The notes: a model not told the origin generated them from the sequence alone. DNA of 64,000 nt from Heterohyrax brucei (GCA_028571685.1 CM053141.1:1302001-1366000); one strand, 5' to 3'. Numbered from the stretch's first letter, positions 9,706-21,089 are shown. Program-made: numbers and translations.

Positions 9706-11745
9706 AATGTGTGTGAGTTTAGACACAGTCTCAAGAACAGACTTGATGGATTGAATGCTGATGTGGAAGACCAGACGAGCCCTGGAGCCACATCAAGGAT
9801 GTTATGCATGCCGAGAGCAAGGGGACAGTAAAGCCACAGGAAAGAAAGCAAAGACAAAACTGGATGTCAGAAGAGATTCCGAAACTTGCTCCTGAACATC
9901 AAGTAGCTAAAGTAAAAGGAAGAAATAATGAGGTAAAAGAATTACACAGAATATTTCAAAGGGCAGCTTGAGGGGACAAGTGAAGTATCATAATGACATG
10001 CAGAGACCTGGCGTTAGAGAAGTCAAAAGGGAGAACACACTCAGCATTTCTCAAGCTGAGAAACTGAAAAAAAAAATCCAACCTCGAGTGGCAATAGCAA
10101 AGGATTCTGTGGCAAAATAGTGAACAGTGCGGGAAGCTTCTGAAGGAGATGGAAGGGATACACAGACTCACTGCACCAGGTAGAACTGGTCACTGTTCAG
10201 CTGTTTCAAGAAGCAGAATTTGGTCAAAAACTGATGGTACTGAAGGAATGAAGAAACCCAAGCTGCACTAAAGACACTGGAGAAAAACAAGGCTGTAGAA
10301 GTTGATGTGACACAGCCTGCGATATTTCAGCAAAAGGTGCAGTGCTGGGAGTGCTCCCTGGTCTGCACCAAGACTTTTGGAAGACAGCAGTCTGGCCACC
10401 TGACTGGAAGAGATCCATATTTATGCTGAATCCAAAGAAAGGGGATGCCACCAAATGTGGCATTTATTCAACCATTATCATTAACATCACACTCAAGTAC
10501 AAGTTTGCTGAAGAATGGTCAGCAGTTGCAGTGGTTCATCCGTAGGAAACTGCCCCAAATCCACCACATTCAGAAGAGGACATGGATTGAGAAATCCCAT
10601 GGCTGCTGTCAGATGGTTTTGGCTGAAATCGGAAAATTCCAGGAAGATGTTTACTTGTGGTTTACTGACTAAATAGCACTGGATTCTGCAGATCATAACA
10701 AATTATGGTTAACATTGCAAAGGATGGGAACTCCAGAACACTTAATTGTGCTCATGAGGAATCTGTACATGGATCAAGAGGCAGTCATTCAAACAGAAAG
10801 AGAGGATACTACATGTTATAAAGTGAGGAGGAGTGTGCTTCTCGGTTGTAGCCTTTCATTGTACTTATTTAGTCTGTAACCTGAGCACATAACCCAGGAA
10901 GCTGGACCATGTGCAGAAGAATGGGGCGTCAGGGTTAGAGGAAGACTCATCAAGAACCTGCATTGGGTGGGTCATACAGCCTTGCACGCTGAAGGTGAAG
11001 AGAACGGAAGCACTGATTGATGAGAATGGAAGACCACATCTTTCAGCGTGCATCACACCGCAACGTCAAGAAAACAAAAACCCTCGCAACGGGACCCTGA
11101 AGCAGCGTCATGATAATTAGGGAAAAGACTGAGGTTGTCAAGGATTTCCTTTTGCTTAGATCGACAATCAGCACCCATGGTAGAGCAGTCGTAAATTCAT
11201 GCAACGTTTTCCACTGAGCAAATCTGCCGCAAAAGTGTTGAAAAGCAATGAGGTTGCTTAAGGACTATGGTGCACCTGACCCAAGCTGTGGTGTGTCCAG
11301 GTACATGAAATGCATGTGAAAGCGAAGACCAAAGAAGAACTGATGCCTTTGAATTATAGTGTTGGAGAAGAACACAGAATGTACCACGGACTGCCAGAAG
11401 AATGAACAAATCTGTCTTGGAAGAATTACAGCCAGAATGCTCCTTAGAAGCAAGGATGGCGAGAGTTTGTTTCATACCGTGGAGATGTCACCAGGAGAGA
11501 CCAGTGAGTGGAGAAGGACACCATGCTGGGTAAAGTAGAGGTCAGTGAGAAACGAGGAGGCCCCTCAACCTGAGAGACAGATCCAGGGGCTGCGACAGTG
11601 GGCTCCCTGTGACCACGCTCACCAGGAGGGCGCAGAGCTCGGCGGGGTTTCCTTCTGTCCTCCTCAGAGCTGCTGGGAGCTGGCCCTGACCGGTGGCACT
11701 CCTCAGGAGCACCGCCCCAGGGCTGTCCGGCCGGCAGTGAAGACG
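9706..11745 (+). mobile_element. RTE LINE, about 2 kb: linker, reverse transcriptase and 3' end
   Basis: Plus-strand order is complete from the linker (9,721 'acacagtctcaagaacagac'), through the reverse transcriptase start (10,380-10,440), the motif A region (10,650-10,700) and the LYMDQEAV segment (10,765), to the 3' end. Reading frames are broken by many stops, for example TGA/TAG within motif A near 10,668-10,672. The terminal 190 bases (11,555-11,745) are much richer in G and C than the rest but still show the order 'ggctgcgacagtgggctcc', 'gtttccttctgtcctcc', 'accggtggca'. The endonuclease region is absent (5' truncated). Confidence 0.85.
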
Positions 11746-11989
11746 ATGTAGTTAAAAGGCCTAACGAGAGAACGCCTCTTCCCAGCCAGTCATTGATAAA
11801 TGTCAGCTTTTTAAAAAAAGTTCGTGATTATTCAGATTTGTTACATTTTCCTTAGTCATTTTTAGCAGTTAGAACATTCTTAGATAATTTACCATTTCAT
11901 TAAGAGTTAAAGCTTTATTATCGTACTTCATGATTTTACAACCACCCGCACCCGTGGCCGGGCTCCTTCCAAGTCTTCGTGGGGCTTCC

Positions 11990-12720
11990 AGGTGCTGTCG
12001 CCTGTTTTCCTCAGTGAGCTTTGTTTGGGATTTTGTTTATTTTCATGGGCTTTTCAAGTACTGGATTTATTTATCAATGCCGTTGCTTTTCTGTCTTCTA
12101 CTTCAGTAATGTCTGCTTTTAACCTCTGTGTTTTCTGTCTTGCTTTCCTTGTTTTGTGGCCGCTGAAGTTTCCCCAGCTTCTAGAGCCCATTGCGTATTT
12201 CATCGGTTTTTGTTTTTTTCCTGAGAAGCTTGGAAATTGGAGATTTCGCTTTAAGAACTCAACACATGATTAATATTAAGTAGAGGTTGGCAGGCTATGG
12301 CCGTGGCTAAATCCAGCTTGATGCCTGTTTTTGTGATAAAGTTTTACTGGAACACAACCACATGTTGAGTGGTGGCTGGCTGCTGACACACTCCCCGCCG
12401 AGCAGAGTAGTTGCTATGGAGATGTGGCCCTAGGCAGAAAATTTACCAACCCTAGATATAAAGCATCCCATAGTCTTTGTTTTGATGTGTAATCTTGTCA
12501 TTGTCTTTATTTTCTAAATAGACTGTAGTTACATTTCAAATACCAAAAATTAACTAAGAAAAGATTTTAATTTTCATGTAATATGAAGTTCCTCACTTTG
12601 TAATTAATTTCTATTTTTATTGCATTTGGCCACATAATTAGCCCATGTAAGTTTTTTTCTTCTTCTTTTTAGGAAATTCATAGATTTTCTTTTGTGGCCT
12701 GCAGAGTTTTGCTGTGTAAA
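11990..12720 (-). mobile_element. L1 ORF2 fragment, antisense, split by a hAT element
   Basis: 'gtactggatttatttatcaa' to 'ttctacttcagtaatgtctg' (12,057-12,115), then 'cccattgcgtatttcatcgg' (12,188) are the L1 reverse-complement order. The match resumes at 12,457 with 'gcatcccatagtctttgttt'. The interruption at 12,283-12,456 is a hAT-like element, so the L1 is older. No frame survives. Confidence 0.5.
12283..12456. mobile_element. hAT-like non-autonomous DNA transposon
   Basis: Begins 'agaggttggcaggctatggc' and ends 'aaatttaccaaccctag', degenerate inverted ends of the CAGGGGTCGGCAAAC type. The internal 'gtttttgtgataaagtttta' and 'ctggaacacaaccacatg' are diagnostic of a common old mammalian hAT fossil. 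No transposase is encoded. The exact family name was not assigned. Confidence 0.7.
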
Positions 12721-12751
12721 CAAACATGGCAGAACTTAGTAACGCAAAATG

Positions 12752-12845
12752 AAAATCCGTTGCTGTCACGTTGATTCCGACTCATGGTGACCCTGTAGGG
12801 CGGGCTGGAAGTGCTCCCTGGGCTTCCCATGCCAACCTAGAAGAC
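12752..12845 (-). mobile_element. SINE/RTE 3' tail, antisense
   Basis: 'ccgttgctgtcacgttgatt' followed by 'ccgactcatggtgaccctg' is the reverse complement of the shared 3' tail of AfroSINE and RTE. Only about 90 bp remain, so the two families cannot be separated. Confidence 0.6.
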
Positions 12846-13953
12846 AGCATCGGGATCAGTATTCCCTGTGTTTGAGCACAGAGAAGGAGACCCAGCTGGA
12901 GCTGGGTTCACAGGGCACGCAGGACGCTCAAGGTCACGTCGGCTGGGCCCCGAGGTGTGAAGACCACAACCAGGAGAATCCAGGACAATGCCTTCATGGA
13001 TTCTCGCAAGCCAATCACACACAGCCCGAAAGGCTTTTCACTCATATCTTCTTCCTGTTAGTAGTTAGTGAATGGAAAGTGGTTGGGCCAGTACAGACCC
13101 TGGCAATTGTCATTACTGAAAACGGTGCCCAGGATGGTTAAGACAACTGTTAATGAGGGATCACAGTTTCTAGCTGGTCTGTGAAAAGGTGCTGCCTTCA
13201 ACGGTTTTCTTATTTTGTAGTGTTAATGTGGATCCATGACTCTGGAATGTTCCTCAGACTCGGGCAGATGTGGCTGTGGCCACTTGTCCATCTCTGGCTC
13301 CCGCTTTTGCCTCGGTGAATGTATACCCTGTAACGCTTTCTTGTTGCTGCACTACCCTTTGCGGCAGTGTTTATCCCGCGACGAAGGCTGCCGTCTTGAC
13401 AGAAGCAGCCGGCACGTCCTTCTCCCGGGGGCAGCCGGGAGCCGGACACCACGGCCCTGACGGTGTCGGATAGTGCAACTGAAAACAGACCTCGCGGCTG
13501 GCTGCTCAGGTCTGTTGTACCCACAAGGCCGGCAGAACCCGGACCCGCGCCGCACGAGCCCGCCTCGGGCTGCTCTTGAGCAGACCGCGTGTGTCCGATC
13601 TTGCTAGAGAAGGGCAGTTGTTCATCCAGTGCCTGCTGACTGAGACCTCAGCGTGCCTCCCGGCTGCAGGTGGCTGGAGCCACCTTCTCAGCCAGGCCAG
13701 CAGCTAACTGGTGGCAGCTGGTCTCACTCGGGGGTCAGGCAGGGTTCTCTCCGTCGGGTGAAGGTGAGCCGAGTTTGGTCTGCTTTTCTCCTGCAGGGCC
13801 CCCGGACCCTGCTTCTGGGGGCCATTTGCTTTTCCTGAGATCTGACGGCCTCCCTGTATGAGCCAGGGTTCCCTCGGGAGTGAGGGCTGGGTCTGTGCGT
13901 TTGGTGTCGAGTGGCTGCTCCCAGTAAATCTTACCTTCAAATCCTCGGGAGCT
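12846..13953. other. Unassigned stretch with a GC-rich centre
   Basis: No repeat or exon recognised. 13,360-13,580 is clearly CpG-rich ('cccgcgacgaaggctgccg', 'acccggacccgcgccgcac') and is the best local CpG-island-like block, but no gene start could be tied to it. Confidence 0.4.
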
Positions 13954-13954
13954 T

Positions 13955-14005
13955 TGGTGTTTCCACCAGCAGTTAGCAGCTGAGTTCTTAACCACTGCCC
14001 CACTT
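13955..14005 (-). mobile_element. AfroSINE head, antisense
   Basis: 'ccaccagcagttagcagctg' then 'agttcttaaccactgcccc' is the reverse complement of the tRNA-derived head. Truncated to about 50 bp. Confidence 0.65.
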
Positions 14006-14069
14006 GATGTTAAGGACTTAACATAAAGTAGCAACTGCTTTATTTAGCTCACTCTATGGGCGTGGAAAC

Positions 14070-14230
14070 GTTGGTGGCCTAATGGGTAGGTGCTGCATCT
14101 GCTCACCAAAAGGTCACAGTTCAGATGCACCAGGCGCTCCTTGGAGACTCTGCAGGGCAGTTGTGCTCTGACCGCTCGGGTTGCTGTGAGTTGGAACCAA
14201 GGATGGCAGCGGGTTTGCTGTGCTGGTTCT
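14070..14230 (+). mobile_element. AfroSINE
   Basis: Head 'ggtggcctaatgggtaggtg', B-box region 'gtcacagttcagatgcacc', body 'ggcgctccttggagactctg' and tail 'ggttgctgtgagttggaacc' are in the standard order. Diverged copy. Confidence 0.85.
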
Positions 14231-14334
14231 GTCCCGTGGGCTGGTGGTGTGGGTTCAGCCAGCCGGGTGGTTCCGGTGGTCTCAGTGGCTGGGGCTCTGC
14301 AGAGGGAGGGCTGCCTGTCAGCACACTGAGGGTA

Positions 14335-14490
14335 GGACCTCCTGCAGTGGTTATGAGCTTGGCTGCTGTTGAAATAAAAGTTGGCAGTTCGAACCCACCC
14401 TTGGAGCCCTCGTGGGGCTGTCCTGCTCTGACCTACAGGAATCAACTCGATGGTGACGAGCTGGGACCTACTGAATCTTCGTGGGAGCCG
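14335..14490 (+). mobile_element. AfroSINE with good B box
   Basis: 'gtggttatgagcttggctgc', then 'ggcagttcgaacccaccc', which contains a near-perfect RNA polymerase III B box (GTTCGAACC), then 'aatcaactcgatggtgacg'. The A-box part of the head is short. Confidence 0.85.
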
Positions 14491-14494
14491 ATCA

Positions 14495-14592
14495 GCAGGT
14501 GTGTCTCTGGCAGGGTAGCTAGGTGGGTTGGAACTGCCTGTCTGTAAGTTAGCAGTGGAGTGCTTAACTGTGGTGCCACCAGGGTGCCTTAG
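14495..14592 (-). mobile_element. AfroSINE head, antisense
   Basis: 'gttggaactgcctgtctgta' to 'cttaactgtggtgccaccag' is the reverse complement of the head of the family. Head-to-tail neighbours on both strands make 13.95-14.59 kb a SINE cluster. Confidence 0.7.
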
Positions 14593-15520
14593 AAAACAAA
14601 GACGCTTCCTGTGTCTAAGAAGTGTGCTCCGGTTGCTCTCTCTGGCCTCTGGGCCTTCAGCCCCTCTGCGTTACTTCTTTCCTTGAGGGCTGGAGAGTTG
14701 GTTCAGTCACAGTCCCTGATCTCCTCTCTGTCCCCTCCTCGGAGTCCTCTCACAGGACTCTTAGCAGGAGGCGCCTGTGTGGGGCTCTGCCGGCCACTGC
14801 CTTCTCCGTTTTGTCTCTACTGGTTCGGGATGAGAAATAGTCTCATTTTCTGAGCCTGTGAGGCCTAGAATTTATGGCCTGTAACCAGCTCTCTTCCCTT
14901 TCTGCTTGCAAAATGCTGTTTCGTCTATGAGCTTTTATCTTTCTTACTGTACCTTGTCAAGAACACCCATTAGCAAACGGCCAGTGCTCCCAGCGTCCTG
15001 CTTTGCCACTTTGCTGAAGCCACAAGTTCGTTAGTGACTCTGCCTTCCAGGTCACCACGGGCGGCAGTGCCATCCGTTGTTTTACCACGAGAGACACCTC
15101 TAGCGCCGGTTTCCTCGCAGGGCTGCTCAAACCAAGGCCCTGCCATGGATTTTGTGGTTTATTCCGGCGCCCTTTTACTTCAGGTGTCAAGTTTTGGATT
15201 GTTGAGCTTCTCTGCCACAGCAAGCAGCCCCCAGATCTCAGTGGCTCCCAGTGACAAGGAGGGTTTCTGCTGAGGTGACTGGCTGGCCATGGGCTTGTTC
15301 CATGGGCTTTCTTCAATCCAGAATTTAGCTGTGAGCACACCCCTCAGAGAGTAAAGCGCATGGTGGCCTCATGAAAGGCTCCTGGAGTCCCTCATTAGAA
15401 AGGGCACACGTCACTTGGCTCATGTTTTACTGGCCAAGGTCAGCCACGGAGCCAAGCTTGTTATTCCATGGTGCAGGTCAGCATAGCCCTCCTTGGGAAC
15501 AGGCAGTGACGTCCCCTGCA
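14593..15520. other. Unassigned non-coding stretch
   Basis: No family, exon or RNA recognised. Open frames up to about 127 codons exist on the minus strand but have no motif or codon evidence. Confidence 0.4.
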
Positions 15521-15524
15521 AACG

Positions 15525-15605
15525 CCATGTTGTTGTAGCTGCCGTGGCACTCACCCTGACTGTGGTGACCCTGTGTGCACAGAGCACAACGCTGCTGGTC
15601 CAGCC
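15525..15605 (-). mobile_element. RTE/SINE 3' tail, antisense, weak
   Basis: 'tgttgttgtagctgccgtgg' with 'actgtggtgaccctgtgtg' and 'cacagagcacaacgctgctg' follows the order of reverse-complemented RTE tails such as 45,420-45,480. Diverged. Confidence 0.45.
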
Positions 15606-16029
15606 CTGTCTCCAGAGCAGTGGCAGATCGGAAGGGTTTCCATCCCCGGCCTTCCTAGACCGCTTCCTCCAGATGCTGCACCGAGGCTGTTCAGCACCCT
15701 GCAGTGCCCCCACTGACAGATGGCTGGTGAGCTTGGGGAGCACTGCTCGGAACCGAACTCGGCTGTACTAGGTGGTGGCTGCATCGAATGATTGGGGTCT
15801 CATTTCTCATCCAGGTAAACCGGCATCGTTTGGTTTAATCTGGGCAGTGAGTGGCTTGTGCATAGCAAACTGGTCATGTCCCACCTGTTGACCATAACTT
15901 GCCAGAATAGAAATTTATTTTGAGACCCTTTCTATTGAGGGTGGGAGAGAACTTTGATAACATGAAGTCTACCAACTTCCTTGGGGCGATAGTGTGACAC
16001 AGTTATGTAATTTCTAGGGTATGTCTGTC

Positions 16030-16215
16030 TGTCTGAGGAAACCCTGGTCGCATAGTGGTTAAGTGCTACGGCTGCTAACGAAAAAGTTGGCAGTTCCTTT
16101 TGTTGCTACTGAGAATGTTGGATGCTCCTTGCAAACTCTATGGGACAGTTTACCTCTGACCTATAGTGTCACCATGAGTTGGAATCAGCCTGTTGGCAGT
16201 GACTGACAGACTGAG
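16030..16215 (+). mobile_element. AfroSINE
   Basis: 'aaaccctggtcgcatagtgg', 'ttaagtgctacggctgctaa', 'gggacagtttacctctgacc', 'caccatgagttggaatcag'. Complete head-to-tail order with a small insertion after 'ggcagttcc'. Confidence 0.9.
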
Positions 16216-16227
16216 GTCTTTCTGAAG

Positions 16228-16425
16228 GAGCCTTGGGGGCAAAGTCGTTGAAGTGCTCAGCCTGACCAAAAGGTCAGTGGTTTGAATCCACCAGTGACTT
16301 CCTGGGAGGAAGATCTGTTGCTGTATTTACGTAAATACTGACAGCCTTGGATGTTCTACTTTGTTCCATAGGGCGGCTGTGAATTAGAGTTTGAGTCAAT
16401 GGCCATGGGTTTGGTGCATTGGTTT
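16228..16425 (+). mobile_element. AfroSINE (long form)
   Basis: 'ggagccttgggggcaaagtc', 'ccaaaaggtcagtggtttga', 'gtgacttcctgggaggaag', then 'ccatagggcggctgtgaatt'. Direct neighbour of the preceding SINE on the same strand. Confidence 0.85.
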
Positions 16426-16771
16426 GGTGGCCTTGCTGTGCTGATGAGGGGTTTTCTGATCCTCTGCTTCCTGTTGGTTTGATTCATGGGCAAATTGGGC
16501 AAAAAGTCTCAAAGCCAGTCTGAGAAAACAAGAGTTAGGTATTGTCACATCTGAAAAATGTGGAGTCTGTATGTCCCAGAATTTGTTTGCTGACTTGGGG
16601 GCTGGGTGCCTCTTGATGGGAGCACACTGATGCCACAGGCAGCTGCTGTTTCTGGTAGACCAGGTGCTCAGTGAAGCCCAGGGTCTCCCTGCTGACCCAG
16701 TGCGCCTCCTCGCCGATGCTGGGCACCTCACAGACCGGGGGTGGCCTGTAGGTGCTGACGTGGTAGTTCTG

Positions 16772-16826
16772 TACCAGCCTCCTGGTGATCCTCAAACACC
16801 CAGACTTTGAGAAGCACCGGTGCATA
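16772..16826 (+). mobile_element. hAT (MER5/MER20-like) end fragment
   Basis: 'ctcctggtgatcctcaaaca' followed by 'actttgagaagcaccggtg' matches the 3' terminus of the very common MER5/MER20-type fossils ('tttgagaaccactg'). Only the end is certain. Confidence 0.5.
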
Positions 16827-17514
16827 GCATGTTAGCAGGTAGTTATTTTTATCACGTGTCTTCTCGGCAATCTGGAAAAGGTTATTTAAATCACGATAGC
16901 CATGGAGCTATCAAAGCTATAAATTTGGGAAACATATCAAGCACTGCTTTGAGTGTGCCTGTTATTTTTAATGATTGCTTCTTGTGGTTTAGTAATGATT
17001 TCTAAACCAGTTGTATAATCCTCTGAGGGCAGATGTTTGTTGTTTGTCATGAGTTTTTTTTTGTCTTCCATAATCCTTACAGTGGGACTGTAAGTGGAAG
17101 GTGTCCTGTGGCAGCCTGTGAGGTGACAGCTGGCAGGCAGACCAGTCTAATGGGCTGAAGCACTTGCCTTTGTTTGCAGACACTCGCTTTTCCCCTGGGT
17201 CCTGACTCTTTGATCTTAGGTTCGTCATTGTGCCCCTTTTGGTCCCTTTTGGCTCTTGGCGTTGCCTGATGCACACAGTGCTCGCAGCCCAGTCTTTGTT
17301 TTATCTAATGTCACCCAGACAATGCCTGGGATTCTTAGGTGGGCTTGGCTGTCCACCTATCGGGGTGGTCAGCAGCCGGCTCTTACTGCCAAGTGTCTTG
17401 TCCTGCATCCAACGCTAGAACAGAGGGCGTCTCTTCTGCGGGCTGCCTGTGGGTCACAGCTGTTTTCTCTGGTGTCCTGGCAGCAGGTGCTGTGGATTCA
17501 GTGGTACCAAGGAA
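16827..17514. other. Unassigned non-coding stretch
   Basis: No repeat family or exon identified. AT-rich up to 17,060, mixed afterwards. Confidence 0.4.
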
Positions 17515-17680
17515 ATACCCGGAAGCCCTGGGGGCGCAGTGTGTAAGTGCTACAGCCGCTAACCCAGCGTCGGCAGTTCAGACCCACCAGGCGCTCTTTG
17601 GGTAGTCTGTGGGTAAGTTCTACTCTGCCCAGTAGGGCTGCTATGAGTCAGAATTGACTCGATGGTGATGTTTTTTGTTT
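17515..17680 (+). mobile_element. AfroSINE, well conserved
   Basis: 'ggaagccctgggggcgcagt', 'gtaagtgctacagccgctaa', 'ggcagttcagacccaccagg', 'gctatgagtcagaattgact', 'cgatggtgatg' and a T-rich end. One of the least-diverged SINE copies in the window. Confidence 0.92.
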
Positions 17681-17687
17681 CCTTAGG

Positions 17688-17850
17688 GAATGCCACTGGA
17701 AACTGGTGACGTCATAGTTAAGAGCTATAGCTGCTAACCCAAAGGTTGGCAGCATCAGGCACTACTTGGGAACCATATGGGGCAGTTCTACTGTGTCCTA
17801 CAGAGTTGCTATGAGTCACAATTGACTCAACTGCAACAACTTTGCTATTT
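17688..17850 (+). mobile_element. AfroSINE
   Basis: 'ccactggaaactggtgacgt', 'catagttaagagctatagct', 'gctaacccaaaggttggcag', 'tatggggcagttctactgt', 'gagtcacaattgactcaac'. Same-strand neighbour of the SINE at 17,515, spacing 8 bp. Confidence 0.92.
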
Positions 17851-18457
17851 TTTAGGGACTACCAGGTGGGAGTATGGGAATCAAGGCGGACCAGTGGAAG
17901 GGGGAGGGGGAGGTCTGACCCTGGATCCCCTAGAATGTGGAATGAAGGGGTGCGTTAGAGAAGGCTTATTTGGGGGATGCTTAGAATAAGGAGGTAAGCA
18001 TGCTGTCTACTGGAAACGTCAATCCAGGAACGGGTAGAAAAGTAGAAAATACTCATGGCGGTCATGAGGTATCCGTGTGGTGTCCTAGGTCCCTGTAACA
18101 AAGCACTGCAAACTGGTGGCTTGAAGCAACAGAAAAGGCTTCCCTCAGGTTCAGTGGACCAGGAGTCTCAAGTCAAGTTGGGGGCTCTGAGGGGAGAGTC
18201 TGCTCCGCGCTCCTCTCCCAGCTGTTGGTGGTTTCCCACAATACTTGGGGTTCCTTGGCTTGTCCCTTCGTTACTTCAGTCTCTTCCTCTGTTGTCGTCA
18301 TGTGGCCGTCTTCTCTGTGTGTCTTACTCTGTGTCTCAAGATGACAGCACTTACACAGGAACAGAACATACCCCACTCCAGCAGAGCCTAATGTTAACTG
18401 CCAACGTCTTCAACCCTACTTCCAGATAAGGCCACATTCACAGGTACTGAATGTAGC

Positions 18458-20186
18458 TTTCTTTTTTATTATTATCATTAAGTGAAAGTATAGAATCCAA
18501 ATCAATTTTGCATGCGTGCCTGTCTGCAGTTCCATCTGTCCTCTCCACCCTGTGACAGCACACTTCTCCTTTTCACTCTTTACTTCTTATTATTGTCTTA
18601 ACAAACATCTGTCCTCTCCTCTCTACCATTTCCTCTCCTCTCTAGAAAGAAAGCAGTAGGACAGCCTTCTATAAATGTATAAAGTCATAAAGTACACACA
18701 TCACGTGCTCACACTGTGTCTCTGAGTCCAGTCCCTTCTTGTGTGAAGAGCTGGCCTCAGCATGGCTGTGTTCCCGGAGGACCCCTAGGCTGTCGCACTG
18801 TCACTTCGGATCTTTGAGTAGAATTCTTGAACTGCACCACGCCTTCGTCTTGTGTTGTCACTTCAGGGACTCTGCGTGGTGTCTGCCATCACGGCTGCCC
18901 TTGGTGGTGGCCGGGCACCACCTGGTGCTTCTGGTCTCGTGCTGATGCACTCACCCATCATATGGTCCTTCAGTCTCCTGGGCTCATTTTTCATGTCGTC
19001 TTTGGGATTCTTGGTTGTCATCTGTCTCTGACAGATGACAAGGTGGGATCATTTGGTGTTCCTTAGGTGGCAGCTTGCTAGTTTTTAAGACCCCAGACGC
19101 CACTCACCAATATGGGGTGCAGAAGACTGTCTTAGCAGAAGACTCGTTATGACAATTGACCTTGATGTCCCCTGAAAACACCAGACTCCTGTCCCTGCGT
19201 CTCTACCTTTTGCAATATTGGGTTGAGTTTAGAAAACCTTTCAGTTCCTGGTATAATCCAGTTAGGTGGATCTGCTGTCCACTGTGTGCTGTCACTCCCT
19301 TCACCTAACCAAATTCCTAATGACTATCTAGTCTGTGAATATCCCTCTCCCTCCCTCCTCACCCTTGGAGCCATCAAAGAGTCTTTTCTTCTGTGCACAA
19401 GTCTGTTTTTAAGTCCTTTTAGTTGGGGTCTCATACAATGCTTCTCCTTTTGCAGCTAACTGATTTTACTCGGCATGTCTTCTAGTTGAAACCAGGTTAT
19501 GAGATGCTTCTTAAAATCATCATTGCTCTTTGTCATTGCACAGTGTTGTTTTGTGTGTGTGTGCCATAGTTTGTTTATCTATTCGTCTGTTGGTGAGCAC
19601 CTAGATTGATTCCATCTTTTTGCAGTTGTGGACAGCACTGCAGTAAACATTCATGCACATGTATCTGTTTGTCTGACTGCCTTTATTTCTGTAGGATATA
19701 TTCCGAGCAGTGGGATTGCTGGATTATGTGGTGTTTCTATCTCTAGCTTTTTAAGGAAGTGCCAAATTGCTTTTCAAAGCAGTTGTGCCATTTTGAATTC
19801 CCACCAGCTCTGTAGGAGAGTTCCAATGTCTCCACAGCCTCTCCAGTATTTGTTGTTTTGTGTTTTTGGATCATGGTCAACCTTGTTGCGATGGGATGGT
19901 ATCTCATTGTAGTTTTGGTTTGGATTTCATGTATAATCTTTATTGTTTTAGGTTTGATATGTAGGTCTTTGATCCATTTTGAGTTAGTTTTTGTGTAAGG
20001 TGTGAGATGTGGATTTTGTTTCAGTTTTTTTTTCAGATGGATATCCAGTTTTGTCAAGACCATTTTTTAAAGAGACTATTTTTACCCCAGTTTACAACCT
20101 TTGGGCCTTTGTTGAATATCAGCTCTTCCTAGGAGGATGGTGATATTTCTGGGGTCTCTATTCTGTTCCATTGGTCTATATGTCTG
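18458..20186 (-). mobile_element. L1 LINE, antisense, 3'UTR plus ORF2 end, with target duplication
   Basis: Read on the minus strand this is the end of ORF2, a 3'UTR and a tail (T-rich at 18,458 on +). 3'UTR landmarks: 'gtgaaagtatagaatccaaa' and 'aagaccccagacgccactca', the latter characteristic of afrotherian L1 3'UTRs as I remember them. The ORF2 C-terminal part lies at 19,490-20,186, with an internal deletion near 19,928. The flanks carry a 10-bp duplication, TGAATGTAGC (18,448-18,457) and TGAATGTACC (20,187-20,196). Truncated at the 5' end, so immobile. Confidence 0.88.
19743..20063 (-). pseudogene. L1 ORF2 C-terminal relic
   Basis: The minus-strand frame (106 aa) shows [13 protein letters not shown] near its N-terminus and [15 protein letters not shown] followed by [12 protein letters not shown] further on. 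These are two separate segments of L1 ORF2 brought together by an internal deletion near 19,928. The frame slips after '[12 protein letters not shown]', where the normal CWRGC-type segment follows in another frame. No endonuclease or polymerase core is present. It is a fossil piece of the L1 at 18,458-20,186. Confidence 0.8.
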
Positions 20187-20354
20187 TGAATGTACCCTTT
20201 GAAGGACACAATTCAACCCATAAGAACATGGCATATGAACTGCGTCACAGGGTGGGGCACTGCTGAGGTTGAACTGCTCGAGATGCTGGAGAAGGACCTA
20301 GTGGGTGACAGGTCAGGAGGGAGCGTGTGGCCTTGCCTCTGATTTGGGATCAGT

Positions 20355-20410
20355 GTTGTAGTCTTTCAAGTGCTTTCATATACGTAATTTAACCAATCTT
20401 CCCAGTGCTC
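20355..20410 (+). mobile_element. MIR fragment
   Basis: 'gtgctttcatatacgtaatt' then 'taaccaatcttcccagtgct' resembles the 3' half of MIR. Short and old. Confidence 0.4.
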
Positions 20411-21089
20411 TCACGGCATAGTCTGGGCAGGTGCATTTTTCCTGTAGCAGCTAGCATTTGTGATGTAGCTGTCTGCCCTGAGTCCGAGAATGCCATGGAC
20501 CTGGGCTCGGCCAGGTTGCTCAGCTCATCCTGGTGATGTTCGTGGGTCTGAATGGCAGTCAGTTGGGCTTGGCTGGGACGACTCAGCCCTGCTCCCCATG
20601 TCTCTCAGCCCTCTCAGCGTCACTGGGCTACCTACGCATGCCCTTCTCAAGGAGATGGCGGGAGTGCAAAGGAACAAGTGGAAACCTGCGGGGCCTACAG
20701 GCCTAGCCTTGGAAATGGCCCGCGGTCACTTCCATTGCATTCTACTGGCCCAAGTCACGTGTCTGAGCCCAGGGTGAGAGTGAGAGAGAATTATGAAGTG
20801 TCTTGGTTTTCTGGCTCTGGTGTAACAGGAATACCTCAAGTGGGTGGCTCTAAAGAACAGGAACTTATTTTCTCACAGTTCTGGAGGCCAGAAGTCCAAA
20901 CTCAGGGCGCTGGCTCTAGAGAAGACTCTGTGGGCTCTGGGGCAGGTCCTCATCTCAGCTTCCCTAGTGTCCTTGCCTTTCCTTAGAGTGGCCCGTGTCC
21001 CATGTGGCTTCCCCACCTGTGCTTGCTGGCTTCTGGACTCGTCTGCTCTTTATATCTCAAAAGTGATTGATCTAAGATACATTCTACAT

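Larger units (their letters stand above)
18075..20250 (-). mobile_element. MaLR/ERVL-like LTR, antisense, interrupted by an L1
   Basis: Left part (18,075-18,457) begins 'cctaggtccctgtaacaaag' and reaches 'cacattcacaggtactga'. The right part (20,187-20,250) resumes with 'tgaatgtaccctttgaagga' and 'cacaattcaacccataagaa'. The L1 at 18,458-20,186 sits exactly between, so the LTR was there first. Confidence 0.8.

Noticed and set aside
14335-14490. Functional tRNA gene suggested by the GTTCGAACC box
   Set aside because: The box belongs to an AfroSINE; no cloverleaf or acceptor stem can be drawn and the same tail as other SINEs follows.
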